A stretch of 64,000 bases of DNA from Turicibacter bilis (GCF_024499055.1 NZ_CP071249.1:1577501-1641500); one strand, 5' to 3'; positions 36,060 through 49,275 are shown, numbered from the stretch's first letter. Program-made: numbers and translations. The notes: generated by a model from the sequence alone, not told the origin.

Positions 36060-36721
36060 TGTTGAAAACAATATTAACCGTTAGATGATGTATTAAAAAA
36101 AGTTATCCACAGCTATCCTATAATCAGATTTTTTGACGTTTAAATGTAAAACTAAATTTAGCTTCATATACTGAGATTAAAATGTCTAATTTAGAGCAAT
36201 TTCCTCTGATTGTGAATAACTATTACGAGCTTCTTTCTTCTTCTGTACCTAAAAATTTAATTTACTTCCTACAATCACCCTATCGTACCTGTTAGGAAGT
36301 CGGGCATACCTTCTTATCACTCATATCTGATGCTAAAAAAGAAAAACTAAATCTTTCTATCCTATCGGTTTATGGAACTTATGACTGTTAAAAAAATCTT
36401 TATGATGAATATTGTTGAGAAGATGATTAACAAATAGCTGATACATACAGTCCACACCCAATTCATAGTGAGCATCAACCACAATGTGCATTTATCATGA
36501 ATAAAGAAATGGAACCAACGAAAATCATTTGGTTAGGTGAATATGCCCATGAGTATAGATTCATTATTCGCTATCCACAACCACTAACTCATTTAACTAG
36601 GTATCAATATGAACCGTGGCATATCACCTATGTTGAGAAACCAGTAGAAGACCTGATAAAACAAAATCAAATTCAAATGTTAAAAAAATATAAAGTGAAT
36701 TTTATGGATTATCGCTTATAA
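36060..36721 (+). pseudogene. Decayed D-alanyl-D-alanine carboxypeptidase (VanY, M15B)
   Basis: The last 75 codons remain open from 36497. The frame upstream reads YSPHPIHSEHQPQCAFIM, then LGEYAHEYRFIIRYPQPLTH and YEPWHITYVEKPVEDLI, matching the zinc site and C-terminus of VanY-type peptidases. Further upstream VNNYYELLSSSVPKNLIYF fits the usual start, but stops interrupt it at several points. The Asp zinc ligand after HSEHQ is also lost (CAFIM for the usual LAxDV). It is non-functional. Confidence 0.7.
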
Positions 36722-36747
36722 AAAAACTCGTCTAAAGACGAGTTTTT
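36719..36747. terminator. Terminator between the VanY remnant and yfcE
   Basis: AAAACTCGTC / GACGAGTTTT with a 4-base loop, runs on both sides. It serves both converging genes. Confidence 0.88.
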
Positions 36748-37294
36748 ATTTTAGTGCGATTTCTTTGTAGACTTTTCCATCAAATGTTTTAACTTTAAAC
36801 TGATCGTGATTTAAAATCCCATATGAATTTGGATGATTTTCTTTTGGTAAGGTTGTCGATCCTGGATTTAAGATGTACACACCATCTTGTTGTTTTAAAA
36901 TTGGCACGTGGATATGACCAAAAATGAAGATATCACCTTCAATCAATGAGCTCGGAATTTGTTGATCATTATAAAGGTGTCCATGTGAGGCCATTAATTT
37001 ACGATTTTTTAATGGAATGATGTTATAATCTGCTGTAATGGGGAATTCTAACACCATTTCATCAACCTCACTATCACAATTTCCACGAATCGCAATAATT
37101 TGGTGTTTGATACTGTTTAATAATTTAATAACTACTTGTGGATTATAGTCTTGTGGTAGCGGGTTTCTTGGTCCATGATACAATAAGTCACCAAGTAACA
37201 CTAAGTAATCCGCTTGCTCTTCTTCAAAACGTTCTAATACTTTTTTTGCCCAATAAGCTGATCCATGAATATCCGATGCGAACATTAATTTCAT
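36746..37294 (-). CDS. YfcE-type metallophosphodiesterase
   Basis: Calcineurin-like phosphoesterase of about 182 residues. Metal motifs: FASDIHGS, LLGDLLYHGPRN, RGNCDSEVD, SHGHLY and GHIHVPI. The family acts on simple phosphodiesters in vitro; the natural substrate is open. I chose ATG 37294, eight bases after GGGAG; the earlier GTG overlaps the site. Lone gene between the VanY remnant and glnA. Confidence 0.93.
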   Translation of the reverse strand: MKLMFASDIHGSAYWAKKVLERFEEEQADYLVLLGDLLYHGPRNPLPQDYNPQVVIKLLNSIKHQIIAIRGNCDSEVDEMVLEFPITADYNIIPLKNRKLMASHGHLYNDQQIPSSLIEGDIFIFGHIHVPILKQQDGVYILNPGSTTLPKENHPNSYGILNHDQFKVKTFDGKVYKEIALK

Positions 37295-37393
37295 CTGCTT
37301 CACTCCCTCTTTTTTTCTATACTTATTATAACAAGAACCTTATCTCTTTTATGTAAAAATTAAAAAATTGTGATTTGTTTTTGATTAATAAAC

Positions 37394-37481
37394 TAAAAAA
37401 GACGACTGGATCAATTACAATTTGTAATTCAACCAATCGTCTTTTAGAACTTTTCTGCTTCCCCTCAGAAAAGTTCTTTAT
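37394..37481 (-). terminator. Double hairpin after glnA
   Basis: Reading minus, AGAACTTTTCTG / CAGAAAAGTTCT comes first, then AAAAGACGAYTGG with an inner ATTACAAATTGTAAT and a T-run end. The second is a standard terminator for glnA. Confidence 0.75.
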
Positions 37482-37534
37482 TTATTTAATACTCCCGAAA
37501 TAAATATGATTTTCTATCTAAAAAGGTTCATCAA

Positions 37535-38872
37535 TTATAACAAGCTCATGTAACGTTTTAATTCCCATTCATGAACAGCTAAACGATACTCATCGTATTC
37601 AGCATGTTTCGCTTCAACGAATTTTTCAAAAATATGAGCACCTAAAGCATCTTTAATAACTTCATCTTGCTCTAATAATTTTACAGCTTCTGATAATGAT
37701 CCTGGTAAAGCTGTAATTGAATGTGCATCTAATTCTTCTTGAGTCATTTCAAAGATATTTTCTTCAACTGACGCTGGAGGTGTTAATTTGTTTTTGATTC
37801 CATCTAATCCAGATGCTAAGATTGCAGCTAATGCTAAATATGGGTTAGCTGATGGGTCAACTGAACGTACTTCTAAACGAGTTCCCATTCCACGAGAAGC
37901 AGGTACACGTACTAGTGGCGAACGGTTAGATGGTGACCATGCCACGTAAACTGGAGCTTCATAACCTGGAGTTAAACGTTTATATGAGTTAACTGTTGGG
38001 TTAGATACGGCTGTGAAGTTACGAACGTGTTTTAAGATACCAGCCATAAAATGATATGCTGTTTCACTTAATTGTAAATCTCCTTCTTTATCAAAGAATG
38101 CATTTGATCCATCTTCATTGAATAATGAAACGTTACAGTGCATTCCTGAACCGTTGATTCCAGCGATTGGTTTTGGCATGAATGTTGCATATAATCCGTG
38201 TTTACGAGCAATTGATTTAACAACTAATTTAAATGTTTGAATTTTGTCACATGCTGCTAATACATCATCATATTTGAAGTCGATTTCATGTTGCCCTGGA
38301 GCAACTTCGTGATGAGATGCCTCAATTTCAAATCCTAATTTTTCAAGTTCGATTACGATATCACGACGGCAATTTTCTGCTAAATCTAATGGTGCGTAAT
38401 CGAAGTATCCACCGTGGTCATTTAATTCACCGGTTGGTAATCCATTCTCATCTAATTTGAATAAGAAGAACTCAGCTTCTGGCCCTAAATTGAAACGAGC
38501 AAATCCTAATTCTTTCATTTCACCTAATACACGGCGTAAGTTAGAACGTGGGTCTCCTGCAAATGGAGTTCCATCAACATTATGAACATCACAGATTAAA
38601 CGAGCAATTTTAGCTTCTCCTGGCGTCCAAGGGAAGATTAACCATGTGCTTAAATCAGGATATAAGTACATATCACTTTCTTGAATACGAGTAAATCCTT
38701 CAATTGACGATCCATCGAACATCATTTGATTGCTTAATGCTTTTTCTAATTGAGATAAAGGAATCTCAACATTTTTTACTACCCCAAATAAATCTGTAAA
38801 CATTAAACGAATAAAGTTTACTCCTTCTTCATGTGCAATACGTAAGATTTCTTCTTTTGTTAAAGTTGCCAT
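37535..38872 (-). CDS. glnA: Glutamine synthetase, type I
   Basis: Makes glutamine from glutamate, ammonia and ATP. The 445 residues are the short GSI-alpha length. Motifs: [52 protein letters not shown] (metals), and [12 protein letters not shown]. No adenylylation-site tyrosine context is visible, as expected for Firmicutes. GGAGGAG precedes the ATG. An ANTAR regulator upstream and a terminator hairpin between suggest control by antitermination. Confidence 0.97.
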   Translation of the reverse strand: MATLTKEEILRIAHEEGVNFIRLMFTDLFGVVKNVEIPLSQLEKALSNQMMFDGSSIEGFTRIQESDMYLYPDLSTWLIFPWTPGEAKIARLICDVHNVDGTPFAGDPRSNLRRVLGEMKELGFARFNLGPEAEFFLFKLDENGLPTGELNDHGGYFDYAPLDLAENCRRDIVIELEKLGFEIEASHHEVAPGQHEIDFKYDDVLAACDKIQTFKLVVKSIARKHGLYATFMPKPIAGINGSGMHCNVSLFNEDGSNAFFDKEGDLQLSETAYHFMAGILKHVRNFTAVSNPTVNSYKRLTPGYEAPVYVAWSPSNRSPLVRVPASRGMGTRLEVRSVDPSANPYLALAAILASGLDGIKNKLTPPASVEENIFEMTQEELDAHSITALPGSLSEAVKLLEQDEVIKDALGAHIFEKFVEAKHAEYDEYRLAVHEWELKRYMSLL

Positions 38873-39000
38873 TTAGAACTCCTCCTCATAATCCATTAAT
38901 AATCATTGATTTTCCCAATTATAGATACTGCCCTATTCTAGATAATGATACACTCAGTGATTGAGTCTGTTAATCTTATCGACATTGATCAAAATTAACA

Positions 39001-39053
39001 AAAAAGGGTTCACTAAACAAGTGTTAAACAAAACACATTGTTTAATGAACCCC
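39001..39053 (-). promoter_or_regulatory. Terminator between the ANTAR gene and glnA with a nested hexaloop hairpin
   Basis: On the minus strand GGGTTCA...TGAACCC arms end in TTTTTT, an intrinsic terminator. Within the 5' half lies a perfect 8-bp hairpin TTAAACAA / TTGTTTAA with a 6-nt loop UGUGUU. ANTAR proteins bind hexaloop hairpins that exclude a terminator; the loop has the G at position 4 but U not A at position 1. It may also simply end the ANTAR gene. Confidence 0.5.
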
Positions 39054-39138
39054 ATTGTTCATCATCTATTAGTTTAAATATTGTTTCTTAAAGACGCCTT
39101 TGTCTATGTTTCCATTATATGAGATTTCTCTAATAAAA

Positions 39139-39705
39139 TCAACTGTTTTTTTTATAACTTTTTAAAATTCTCTCAGCAAGTTCTAACTTACTAATTCGTA
39201 GTTCCATACTACGTTTTTGAATATAGCGATGTGCCTCATCCTCTGTCATATTCTGATTTTGTTGTAACGCACGCTTAGCTAACCGTATAGTTTTCTCAGT
39301 TTTTTGAGCTTGTTCTAATTCGTTAACTTTTGATTCTAATTGTCTGACTGTTTGACCGTATTTCGTCAAGACACGTAGCATCGTTGATAAAACAATGGAT
39401 TGAACCGGCTTTTCACAAAATTCAAAATACGGATCTTGTCTATAATAAAACTTTTGATAAGACTTTCCTAATAATAAAACTGCTTGACGTTCATGAATCA
39501 ATGTTTCTACAAGTGATACAATACTCATTCCTGGCAAATCTTCATCCACAATAACTACTTCGGGTGCTAATGCTTTTGACCGGCGAATTAAATCATATCC
39601 ATCCGTCGTTATCCCTACGACTTCATAACCAGAACTCGTTACTTGGGACCTAATTGTTGACACTAATCTCTCTGATTGTGATGCAATAATAATACGCTCT
39701 CCCAT
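39139..39705 (-). CDS. ANTAR-domain response regulator (likely antiterminator)
   Basis: About 188 residues: a receiver domain with Asp54 (VVIVDEDLPG) and a conserved Lys (CEKPVQSIVL), a coiled linker (TVRQLESKVNELEQAQ) and a C-terminal ANTAR RNA-binding helix bundle (IRLAKRALQQNQNMTEDEAHRYIQKRSME). ANTAR proteins of Firmicutes regulate nitrogen or ethanolamine genes by binding paired hairpins in leaders. Upstream position to glnA suggests nitrogen control. No partner kinase is in view. Confidence 0.92.
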   Translation of the reverse strand: MGERIIIASQSERLVSTIRSQVTSSGYEVVGITTDGYDLIRRSKALAPEVVIVDEDLPGMSIVSLVETLIHERQAVLLLGKSYQKFYYRQDPYFEFCEKPVQSIVLSTMLRVLTKYGQTVRQLESKVNELEQAQKTEKTIRLAKRALQQNQNMTEDEAHRYIQKRSMELRISKLELAERILKSYKKNS

Positions 39706-40036
39706 GAATCCACCCTTTTCTAGTTAGAAAAACAATTCATTTTTCTCACTGTAAATTTATTATGTACTTGTCATTGTGACAAATACCTTACGTCATAACT
39801 AATAAATCTACTTATAATTATCATGCCCTCTATTTCATTCTTTGTCAATATTCACCCATCCTAAAATTGGAAAAACAAACAGAGACATAAATACATCTTA
39901 TCAATTTTTTATAGTATTTTATAAATATTATCATTTGTTAATAACTTAGTTAAAAATAGATTCCTTCTTAATTAGATATTATTGTATATCATTTACATTT
40001 ATAAAAAAGGAATCGAACATATCGATTCCTAATTAA
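39706..40036. terminator. Gap between ANTAR gene and pyrE, with the pyrE terminator
   Basis: GGAATCGA / TCGATTCC (40003-40031) followed on the minus strand by TTTTTT ends pyrE. The rest is AT-rich, presumably the ANTAR gene promoter, and shows nothing else that I recognise. Confidence 0.7.
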
Positions 40037-40669
40037 CTATTTTGTTAACCAACTTTCATCACTTGGATCTTTACGCCATGCCGATAATTTTTCAATTGAT
40101 TCTTCAGAGATTTCTCCAATTTCTGCTGCAACTTCAACTAACGTTTGATAGTTACATAATGAAACATTTTTGCATGATGCTGCTTCTAAGTTCTTTAATC
40201 CTGTTTCTAATTCATATGAGAAGATAGAAACGATCCCTAATACATCGCACCCTAATTCACGTAAAACTTCAACAGCTTCAATTGAAGATTTTCCTGTTGA
40301 AATTAAATCTTCAACAACAACTACTTTCATTCTTTCTTTAACTAATCCTTCAACTTGGTTCCCACGGCCATGTTTTTTAGCTGATGAACGTACGTATCCC
40401 ATTGGTAAGTCTAATTTATCTGCCATAATTGCAGCGTGAGGAATACCAGCTGTCGCTGTCCCCATTAACATTTCACACTCAGGATAATGTTCTTTTACAA
40501 TTTCACATAATCCTGCTTCGATGTCACGACGAACTTCTGGATAAGATAATGTTAAACGGTTGTCACAATAGATTGGTGACTTAATTCCTGATGTCCAAGT
40601 GAATGGATTTTCTGGACGTAGTAATACGGCGTGAATATTTAGTAAATGTTTAGCAATTGTACGTTTCAT
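40037..40669 (-). CDS. pyrE: Orotate phosphoribosyltransferase
   Basis: Converts orotate and PRPP to OMP. About 210 residues; start [19 protein letters not shown] with GAGGAG upstream. Motifs: [34 protein letters not shown] and PRPP loop [14 protein letters not shown]. Last gene of the pyr cluster, 39 bases after pyrF and sharing its attenuated promoter. Confidence 0.97.
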   Translation of the reverse strand: MKRTIAKHLLNIHAVLLRPENPFTWTSGIKSPIYCDNRLTLSYPEVRRDIEAGLCEIVKEHYPECEMLMGTATAGIPHAAIMADKLDLPMGYVRSSAKKHGRGNQVEGLVKERMKVVVVEDLISTGKSSIEAVEVLRELGCDVLGIVSIFSYELETGLKNLEAASCKNVSLCNYQTLVEVAAEIGEISEESIEKLSAWRKDPSDESWLTK

Positions 40670-40708
40670 AAATAAATCTCTCCTCATAGTTATAATATTT
40701 TATGAATC

Positions 40709-41416
40709 TTATAATCCAAGAAATTGTTTATTAATTAACTGATATGTTTCAACTGGGTTTTGTGCACGTGTAATTGAGCGTCCGACTACGATGTAATCTG
40801 ATCCTAATTCTCGTGCTTTTTCTGGTGTGACGACACGTTTTTGATCATCTACACTGTCACTAGCCTGACGGATTCCTGGTGTACATGTTACAAAATCTAA
40901 TCCTAATTTTTCATGAATTTCTTTTGTTTCTAACGCAGAGCAGACGATTCCATCTAGACCAGCCTCTTTTGTAAACTGGGCATATTTTAATACTGTGTTT
41001 GGTAACGTTTCATTGATTAAAATTTGCTCTTGCATCATTTCTTCACTTGTTGACGTTAATTGAGTCACCGCAATACATAATGGTCGGTTTTCACCTTCTG
41101 GGGTTCCTTCAATTAATCCTTCTACAGCAGCCTTCATCATTGGAATTGTTCCAGCTGCATGAACATTTACCATATCTACACCTAAGCGTGCTAAGTTTTT
41201 CATCGCACTCTTCACTGTGTTTGGAATGTCATGTAATTTTAAATCTAAGAAAATTTTATGGTTTTTCTCTTTTAAATACTTGATGATTTGAGGACCTTCT
41301 GCATAAAACAGTTCCATCCCAACTTTAACGTATAATGATTCTTCAAACTGATCAATGAATGCTTTTGTCTCTTCAAAATTTTTAAAATCTAATGCAATGA
41401 TAACTGCTTTATTCAC
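40709..41416 (-). CDS. pyrF: Orotidine-5'-phosphate decarboxylase
   Basis: Makes UMP from OMP. About 235 residues; the active-site pattern is [16 protein letters not shown], with TCTPGIRQ and [11 protein letters not shown] chose GTG 41414-41416, nine bases after GGGAGG, because an ATG nine bases upstream touches that site. Its leader carries a PyrR attenuator. Confidence 0.96.
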   Translation of the reverse strand: MNKAVIIALDFKNFEETKAFIDQFEESLYVKVGMELFYAEGPQIIKYLKEKNHKIFLDLKLHDIPNTVKSAMKNLARLGVDMVNVHAAGTIPMMKAAVEGLIEGTPEGENRPLCIAVTQLTSTSEEMMQEQILINETLPNTVLKYAQFTKEAGLDGIVCSALETKEIHEKLGLDFVTCTPGIRQASDSVDDQKRVVTPEKARELGSDYIVVGRSITRAQNPVETYQLINKQFLGL

Positions 41417-41555
41417 GTAGAACATCCTCCCTTTTAGTTGCTTTAATTCTAGTAACCCAATCTAATCTTTATAAAATTCAGAATAGTGCTAATCCCTATT
41501 TACCACTCAATTCAGCTTTTTATACACTCTAGCTTCAAGCTCCAGTCTTTTATAC

Positions 41556-41716
41556 AAAAAAATCCTCTTTCAGCCTATGAGTATGCTAAAAGAGGATACA
41601 CGAATTCCATAAAAATAATTGGGAATATATTAAAATATAAACGTGTTCTTCTCAGCCTCACGGGACCGAATTAAAGCTTTCTCAGTAATTATAGAAGATA
41701 CCCTATTTTTTGTCAA
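41556..41716 (-). promoter_or_regulatory. pyrF promoter and PyrR-type attenuator
   Basis: Promoter TTGACA (41711-41716), 17 bases, TATAAT (41688-41693). Then the PyrR-binding loop GGTCCCGTGAGGCTGAGAAG (about 41648-41667, minus reading), an antiterminator, and terminator arms TATCCTCTTTT / AAAGAGGAT with a T run ending near 41556. UMP-bound PyrR should favour termination. Near-identical to the uraA leader. Confidence 0.92.
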
Positions 41717-41793
41717 CTATTGAAGTAGTTTCTATCAAATTTTTATCCCTTTTTGAAAAAAAGTGTAGTCGATTACTAAACCTCTTTTATCAT

Positions 41794-43475
<1,682 letters not shown>

Positions 43476-43547
43476 AGATGGAACCCCCTATAATCTAGAT
43501 TCTATTTAAATTAAACTTCTAACTATACTTTATTTAATTGCTTATTG

Positions 43548-43577
43548 AAACCGACATCTAAAAAGATGTCGGTTTTA
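43548..43577 (-). terminator. Terminator between carB and pyrK
   Basis: AAACCGACATCT / AGATGTCGGTTT hairpin with a 4-base loop just after the carB stop. The following T run is short (TTT), so leaky read-through into pyrK is possible. Confidence 0.65.
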
Positions 43578-43588
43578 TAAACATTGGA

Positions 43589-46500
43589 TTAGATAGCTGC
43601 GTCAATTGCAAAGCTCATTGATTCTAATACTTTATAAACCGCGCGCGCTGTATCTAATGATGTTAAACATGGAATGTTATTTTCTACCGCTTCACGACGA
43701 ATTAAGAACCCATCTGTGATGCGATCTTTTTTACTTACTGAGAATGTATTGATAACGAATTGAACTTGTTGTCCACGGATTACGTCTAAAACTGTTTTAC
43801 CTTCTTCACCGATTTTTGCGATTGGAACAGCGTAAATTCCGTTTTCATGTAATAACCTACAAGTTCCTTCTGTTGAAATTAATTCATATCCGATTTCAGT
43901 GAATTGACGTGCTAGTTCTACTGCTTCTTCTTTATCTTTATTTCCAATGGTGAATAAGATGCGTCCATGTGTTGGCATCTTCATACCTGCTGCAACTAAC
44001 GCTTTGTATAATGCCTTTTCTAACGTACGATCCTTACCGATTGCTTCCCCTGTCGACTTCATTTCTGGGCCTAAAGAAATGTCTACTTTACGTAATTTTG
44101 AGAACGAGAAGACTGGTGCTTTAACATAAACACCTTCAGAATGTGGATGATATCCTGTTTCATATCCTTGCTCAACTAACGATTGCCCTAAGATTGCCTT
44201 TGTTGCAATATTAGCCATTGGGACGTTTGTGATTTTACTTAAGAATGGTACGGTACGAGATGAACGTGGGTTAACCTCTAATACGTAAACTTCTTCTTCT
44301 TTCGTCACAACGAACTGGATATTTAATAATCCGATGATTTTTAAACCACGAGCAATACGTGTTGTATAATCGATTAATTTATCCATAACTTCTTTTGATA
44401 ACGTTTGTGGTGGATAAACTGCCATTGAATCCCCTGAGTGAACTCCGGCGCGTTCAATGTGTTCCATAATTCCTGGAATATAAACATTTTCTCCATCAGA
44501 AATAGCATCGACTTCAACCTCTTTACCTGTTAAGTAACGGTCGATTAAGATTGGATTTTCCCCATTTTCTTTTAATGCCTCTTTCATATAGCGTTCGATT
44601 TCAGCATCATTATCGATGATTTCCATCGCACGCCCACCTAATACATATGAAGGACGTAATAAGACTGGGTAACCGATACGGTTAGCAATTTCTTTTGCCC
44701 CTTCAACTGATTGGCAAGTTGCTCCTAATGGTTGAGGAACTTCTAAATCTTTTAATAATTTTTCGAATTGATCACGGTCTTCTGCACGGTCAATATTTTC
44801 TAAAGATGTTCCTAAAATTTTAATTCCACGTTCTTGTAACTTAGATGCTAAGTTAATTGCTGTCTGTCCACCGAACTGAACGATCACTCCTTCTGGTTGC
44901 TCTAAGTCAATCACATGCATAACATCTTCGATTGTTAATGGTTCAAAATATAATTTATCTGAAATTGAGAAATCTGTTGAAACTGTCTCAGGATTATTAT
45001 TAATGATAATTGCTTCATATCCTGCTTGTTGAATTGCCATTACACAGTGTACTGTTGCGTAATCAAACTCAACCCCTTGTCCGATACGGATAGGTCCTGA
45101 GCCTAATACAACAACGCTTGGTTTATCTGTACGTTTTGATTCATTGAATGTTTCGTATGTTCCATAGTAGTAAGGTGTTTTTGATTCAAATTCTGCACTA
45201 CATGTATCTACCATTTTATAAACTGGCATTAATGATTTTTCTTTTCGGAAGTTGTAAACATCTAATTCAGTAGAATTCCAGTATTTTGCGATTGTAATAT
45301 CAGCAAACCCTAAACGCTTAGCTTGTCCTAAAATGTCTAGGTTCCAAGGATTTTCTTTTACAACTGATTCGAAATCGATGATTCCTTTTAATTTCGTTAA
45401 GAAGAATAAATCAATTTTTGTGACGTTGTGGATTTCTTCGATTGTTGTTCCACGGCGGATTAACTCACTGATCACGAATAAACGCTCATCATCTGCAAAC
45501 TTCGTACGTTTCCATAAGATTTCATCTGATTCTTCTTTTAATGATTCTAACTCAACATGATAAACCTTTGTTTCTAATGAACGAACAGCTTTTAATAATG
45601 ACTCTTCAAAGTTACGCCCAATTGCCATAACCTCTCCTGTTGCCTTCATCTGAGTTCCTAAACGACGATTAGCTGAATTGAATTTATCAAATGGCCAACG
45701 TGGGATTTTAGCAACAACATAATCTAATGCTGGCTCGAAGCAAGCATAAGAAACACCTGTCACTGGGTTGATGATTTCATCTAATGTTAAACCTACAGCG
45801 ATTTTTGCTGCGATTTTTGCGATTGGATATCCTGTTGCTTTAGACGCTAAGGCTGATGAACGAGAAACACGAGGGTTGACTTCGATAACATAGTAGTTAA
45901 AGCTATTTGGATCTAAAGCTAACTGTACGTTACATCCACCTTCGATTCCTAAAGCACGGATAATTGTTAATGAAACATCACGTAACATATGGTATTCACG
46001 ATCAGCTAATGTTTGAGATGGAGCGACGACGATAGAATCTCCTGTATGAATTCCAACTGGATCAAAGTTTTCCATGTTACATACGACAATCGCATTATCA
46101 TTTGCATCACGCATCACTTCGTACTCAATTTCTTTATATCCCGCAATTGATTTTTCAATTAAACATTGTGTAACTGGTGATAAATTTAATCCATTTTCAA
46201 CAGTTGTACGTAAACCTTCTTCATCTTCTACGATTCCTCCTCCGGTTCCACCTAATGTAAAGGCCGGGCGAACGATAATTGGATATCCGATTTCATTTGC
46301 GAAGTCTACTGCTTCTTCAACGGTATTAACAATTACCGATTCTGGAATTGGTTGGTTTAATTCAAACATTAATTCACGGAACATGTCTCGGTCTTCTGCT
46401 TTTTTAATGGCTGCTAAATCTGTTCCTAAAATTTCAACACCACATTCTCTTAAAATTCCATCCTCTGCTAATTCAACGACTAAGTTTAATCCAGTTTGTC

Positions 46501-46774
46501 CTCCAAGTGATGGTAAAACGGCATCTGGGCGTTCCTTTCGGATAATTTTGCTTAAAAATTCTTTCGTTAAAGGTTCCATGTAAACTTTATCAGCAACTTC
46601 TGTATCTGTCATAATTGTCGCTGGGTTTGAGTTAACGAGAATGACTTCATATCCTTCTTCTTTTAAAGATTGGCAGGCTTGTGTTCCTGCATAGTCGAAC
46701 TCTGCTGCTTGCCCGATGATGATTGGTCCTGAACCAATAACTAAAATTCGGTTAATATCTGTACGTTTTGGCAT
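43589..46774 (-). CDS. carB: Carbamoyl-phosphate synthase, large subunit
   Basis: Makes carbamoyl phosphate from bicarbonate, ammonia from CarA, and two ATP. The 1061 residues contain both synthase halves with repeated starts ([21 protein letters not shown] and [20 protein letters not shown]) and ATP-grasp motifs such as [10 protein letters not shown] and [10 protein letters not shown], plus a C-terminal allosteric MGS-like domain ([17 protein letters not shown]) from about residue 930. Length is normal. Confidence 0.98.
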   Translation of the reverse strand: MPKRTDINRILVIGSGPIIIGQAAEFDYAGTQACQSLKEEGYEVILVNSNPATIMTDTEVADKVYMEPLTKEFLSKIIRKERPDAVLPSLGGQTGLNLVVELAEDGILRECGVEILGTDLAAIKKAEDRDMFRELMFELNQPIPESVIVNTVEEAVDFANEIGYPIIVRPAFTLGGTGGGIVEDEEGLRTTVENGLNLSPVTQCLIEKSIAGYKEIEYEVMRDANDNAIVVCNMENFDPVGIHTGDSIVVAPSQTLADREYHMLRDVSLTIIRALGIEGGCNVQLALDPNSFNYYVIEVNPRVSRSSALASKATGYPIAKIAAKIAVGLTLDEIINPVTGVSYACFEPALDYVVAKIPRWPFDKFNSANRRLGTQMKATGEVMAIGRNFEESLLKAVRSLETKVYHVELESLKEESDEILWKRTKFADDERLFVISELIRRGTTIEEIHNVTKIDLFFLTKLKGIIDFESVVKENPWNLDILGQAKRLGFADITIAKYWNSTELDVYNFRKEKSLMPVYKMVDTCSAEFESKTPYYYGTYETFNESKRTDKPSVVVLGSGPIRIGQGVEFDYATVHCVMAIQQAGYEAIIINNNPETVSTDFSISDKLYFEPLTIEDVMHVIDLEQPEGVIVQFGGQTAINLASKLQERGIKILGTSLENIDRAEDRDQFEKLLKDLEVPQPLGATCQSVEGAKEIANRIGYPVLLRPSYVLGGRAMEIIDNDAEIERYMKEALKENGENPILIDRYLTGKEVEVDAISDGENVYIPGIMEHIERAGVHSGDSMAVYPPQTLSKEVMDKLIDYTTRIARGLKIIGLLNIQFVVTKEEEVYVLEVNPRSSRTVPFLSKITNVPMANIATKAILGQSLVEQGYETGYHPHSEGVYVKAPVFSFSKLRKVDISLGPEMKSTGEAIGKDRTLEKALYKALVAAGMKMPTHGRILFTIGNKDKEEAVELARQFTEIGYELISTEGTCRLLHENGIYAVPIAKIGEEGKTVLDVIRGQQVQFVINTFSVSKKDRITDGFLIRREAVENNIPCLTSLDTARAVYKVLESMSFAIDAAI

Positions 46775-46812
46775 CCTTGCTTCCTCCTAATTTCTCTATT
46801 TCATCATAAAAA

Positions 46813-47880
46813 TTATTTTAAATTAGTAATAAAACGATCGAATAAATAACTTGCATCGTCTGGTCCTGGTGATGCTTCAGGGTGGTATTGAACAGTAAAT
46901 GCTTTATATTCTTTATGTTTTAATCCTTCAACTGTGTTGTCATTTAAAGCAACATGAGTGATTTCTAGTGGTGTATTTTCAACTGATTGACGACATACTT
47001 CATATCCATGATTTTGAGAAGTAATGTGAACTTTGTTTGTTTCTAAATCTTTAACTGGATGGTTACATCCACGGTGTCCAAATTTCATTTTCTTCGTGTC
47101 TGCACCATTTGCTAACGCGAATAATTGATGCCCTAAGCAGATTCCCATTAATGGATATTTTTCCTGAACTTCACGAATCATTGGTAAAGCTTCAACGACA
47201 TCTTTTGGATCCCCAGGTCCGTTACTTAAAACAACTCCATCTGGATTTAAGTGATCGATTTGAGAAGCTGTCGTATTAAATGGGACAACGATGACTTCAC
47301 ATCCACGTGCTGTTAAGTCACGGATGATTCCTTTTTTCACACCAAAATCAACTAAAACAATACGATGTCCCTTTCCTGGTGCTGAGTAAACCATTTTTGT
47401 TGATACCTGTTCAACATGACGATCTAATACTGGTGTTGCTTTTAACTCTGCTAAAATTTCTTCATTACTTTTATTGATGTCTGCAATCATTCCACGGATA
47501 GCTCCATGCTCACGAATTTTAATTGTTAAAGCACGAGTATCCACATTACATAAACCTGGTACACCTTTTGCTTCTAATAATTCGCTTAATGTTTTTGCTG
47601 AACGCCAGTTTGATGGCACTTCACAATACTCTTTAACGATTAAGGCTGATGCTGATGGTGAGAATGATTCAAAGTCATGATCATTAATTCCATAGTTACC
47701 GATTAAAGGATACGTCATCGTAACCATTTGCCCAAAGTATGATGGGTCCGATAAAATTTCTTGATATCCTGTCATCCCTGTATTGAATACGACTTCCCCG
47801 ATCATCGGTTCAAGGCATCCAAATGCTGTTCCTAAAAATACTGTTCCATCTTCTAATACAAGCTTACGATTATACATCAT
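46813..47880 (-). CDS. carA: Carbamoyl-phosphate synthase, small subunit
   Basis: Glutaminase partner of CarB. The 355 residues show the N-terminal CPSase domain (LEDGTVFLGTAFG, GYQEILSDPSY) and a class I amidotransferase with nucleophile Cys in MGICLGHQLFALANG and His/Glu in VQYHPEASPGP. Two adjacent ATGs follow GGAGGG; either could start. Twelve bases after pyrC and 38 before carB. Confidence 0.97.
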   Translation of the reverse strand: MMYNRKLVLEDGTVFLGTAFGCLEPMIGEVVFNTGMTGYQEILSDPSYFGQMVTMTYPLIGNYGINDHDFESFSPSASALIVKEYCEVPSNWRSAKTLSELLEAKGVPGLCNVDTRALTIKIREHGAIRGMIADINKSNEEILAELKATPVLDRHVEQVSTKMVYSAPGKGHRIVLVDFGVKKGIIRDLTARGCEVIVVPFNTTASQIDHLNPDGVVLSNGPGDPKDVVEALPMIREVQEKYPLMGICLGHQLFALANGADTKKMKFGHRGCNHPVKDLETNKVHITSQNHGYEVCRQSVENTPLEITHVALNDNTVEGLKHKEYKAFTVQYHPEASPGPDDASYLFDRFITNLK

Positions 47881-47892
47881 TTAACCCTCCTA

Positions 47893-49173
47893 TTAATTCA
47901 CCTGTTCGTCTTTGTAGGTCACTTTGCCACCTACTAATGTCATCACTGGCCATCCCGCTACACGGTAACCATTAAATGGCGTATTCTTTCCTTTTGATAA
48001 AAATTGAGTTGAATCAATTTCCATCTCTTTATCTAAATCGATGATGGTAATGTCTGCTACTGCTCCAACTTCTAATTTTCCGTATGGTAAATTGAAGATA
48101 GTTGCAGGCTTTGTACTCATACAATCAATTAATTGTTTTAATGTCATCTTCCCTGTTTTAACGAATGTCGTATACATTAATGGAAAAGCTGTTTCTAATC
48201 CCACAATCCCAAATGGTGCTGTTTCAATTCCCCATGCTTTTTCATCTTCATGATGTGGAGCATGATCTGTTGCAATAACATCAATTGTTCCATCTAATAA
48301 ACCTTGCACACATGCTATGCGATCAGCATCAGCACGTAGTGGCGGATTCATCTTGAAGTTTGGATCATCGTTAACGATGTCTGTATCACAAAGAATTAAA
48401 TGATGCGGTGACACCTCAGCAGTCACATTAATTCCTTGGGCTTTTGCAAATCGAACTAATTCAACACTTTCCTTCGTACTAATGTGGCAGATATGGTAAT
48501 GAACCCCCGTCGCCTGAGCTAACATAATATCACGAGCTATTTGCGCTGATTCGCTAACTGATAAAATTCCGCGATGTCCATTTGCTTTTGCGTATTCTCC
48601 ATCATGTAAATATCCACCGAATAACAAACTATCATCTTCACAGTGTGCAACAATTGGTTTATTCACAGCCTTGGCACGTTGCATCGCTTGATACATTACA
48701 CCCGCTTCTTGAATTCCACGTCCATCATCTGAAAACCCTAAGATACTTGTTTCTGATAAAGCCTCAACATCAACAATCTCTTGTCCTCTCTCACCAAGGG
48801 TGATAGCTGCATACGGGAAAACACGTACTTGTGCCGATTGTTGTAATAACCCTTCGATATAGGTCACACTTTCCATTGAATCTGGGACTGGAATCGTGTT
48901 TGCCATCGCTGCAATCGTTGTATATCCACCACGTGCGGCAGCTTTCGTTCCTGTTTCAATTGTTTCTTTTCGCTCATACCCTGGTTCTCTTAAGTGAACA
49001 TGAACATCGATTAATCCTGGCGAGACTAATTTTCCTGCTAAATCATAAACTTGTGCCTCAGTATTTTCAATACATTCAGTCATTTTAATAATGATTCCAT
49101 CTTTGACTAAAAGGTCAACAGCTACTAATTCATTACTCTCATTGATTTGTCGCCCATTTTTTAAAAGAATCAT
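47893..49173 (-). CDS. pyrC: Dihydroorotase, class I
   Basis: Zinc amidohydrolase converting carbamoyl-aspartate to dihydroorotate. The 426 residues have DVHVHLREPGYERKETIETG (metal His pair), GFSDDGRG, HICHISTKESVELVR and DVIATDHAPH. Class I enzymes resemble allantoinases and form Zn sites with carboxylated Lys or Asp. Separated from pyrB by a repeat array. Confidence 0.97.
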   Translation of the reverse strand: MILLKNGRQINESNELVAVDLLVKDGIIIKMTECIENTEAQVYDLAGKLVSPGLIDVHVHLREPGYERKETIETGTKAAARGGYTTIAAMANTIPVPDSMESVTYIEGLLQQSAQVRVFPYAAITLGERGQEIVDVEALSETSILGFSDDGRGIQEAGVMYQAMQRAKAVNKPIVAHCEDDSLLFGGYLHDGEYAKANGHRGILSVSESAQIARDIMLAQATGVHYHICHISTKESVELVRFAKAQGINVTAEVSPHHLILCDTDIVNDDPNFKMNPPLRADADRIACVQGLLDGTIDVIATDHAPHHEDEKAWGIETAPFGIVGLETAFPLMYTTFVKTGKMTLKQLIDCMSTKPATIFNLPYGKLEVGAVADITIIDLDKEMEIDSTQFLSKGKNTPFNGYRVAGWPVMTLVGGKVTYKDEQVN

Positions 49174-49275
49174 GACACTTCACTCCCTACTCCATAAGTT
49201 TCTAATAGTATTTAGCCCTACTACTTGAATTGAACTATTATAACTTTTACTCTTATATCATCTAGTTTCAATTTA

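Noticed and set aside
41486-41674. 62-residue plus frame over the pyrF leader
   Set aside because: Coincides with the PyrR attenuator on the other strand.
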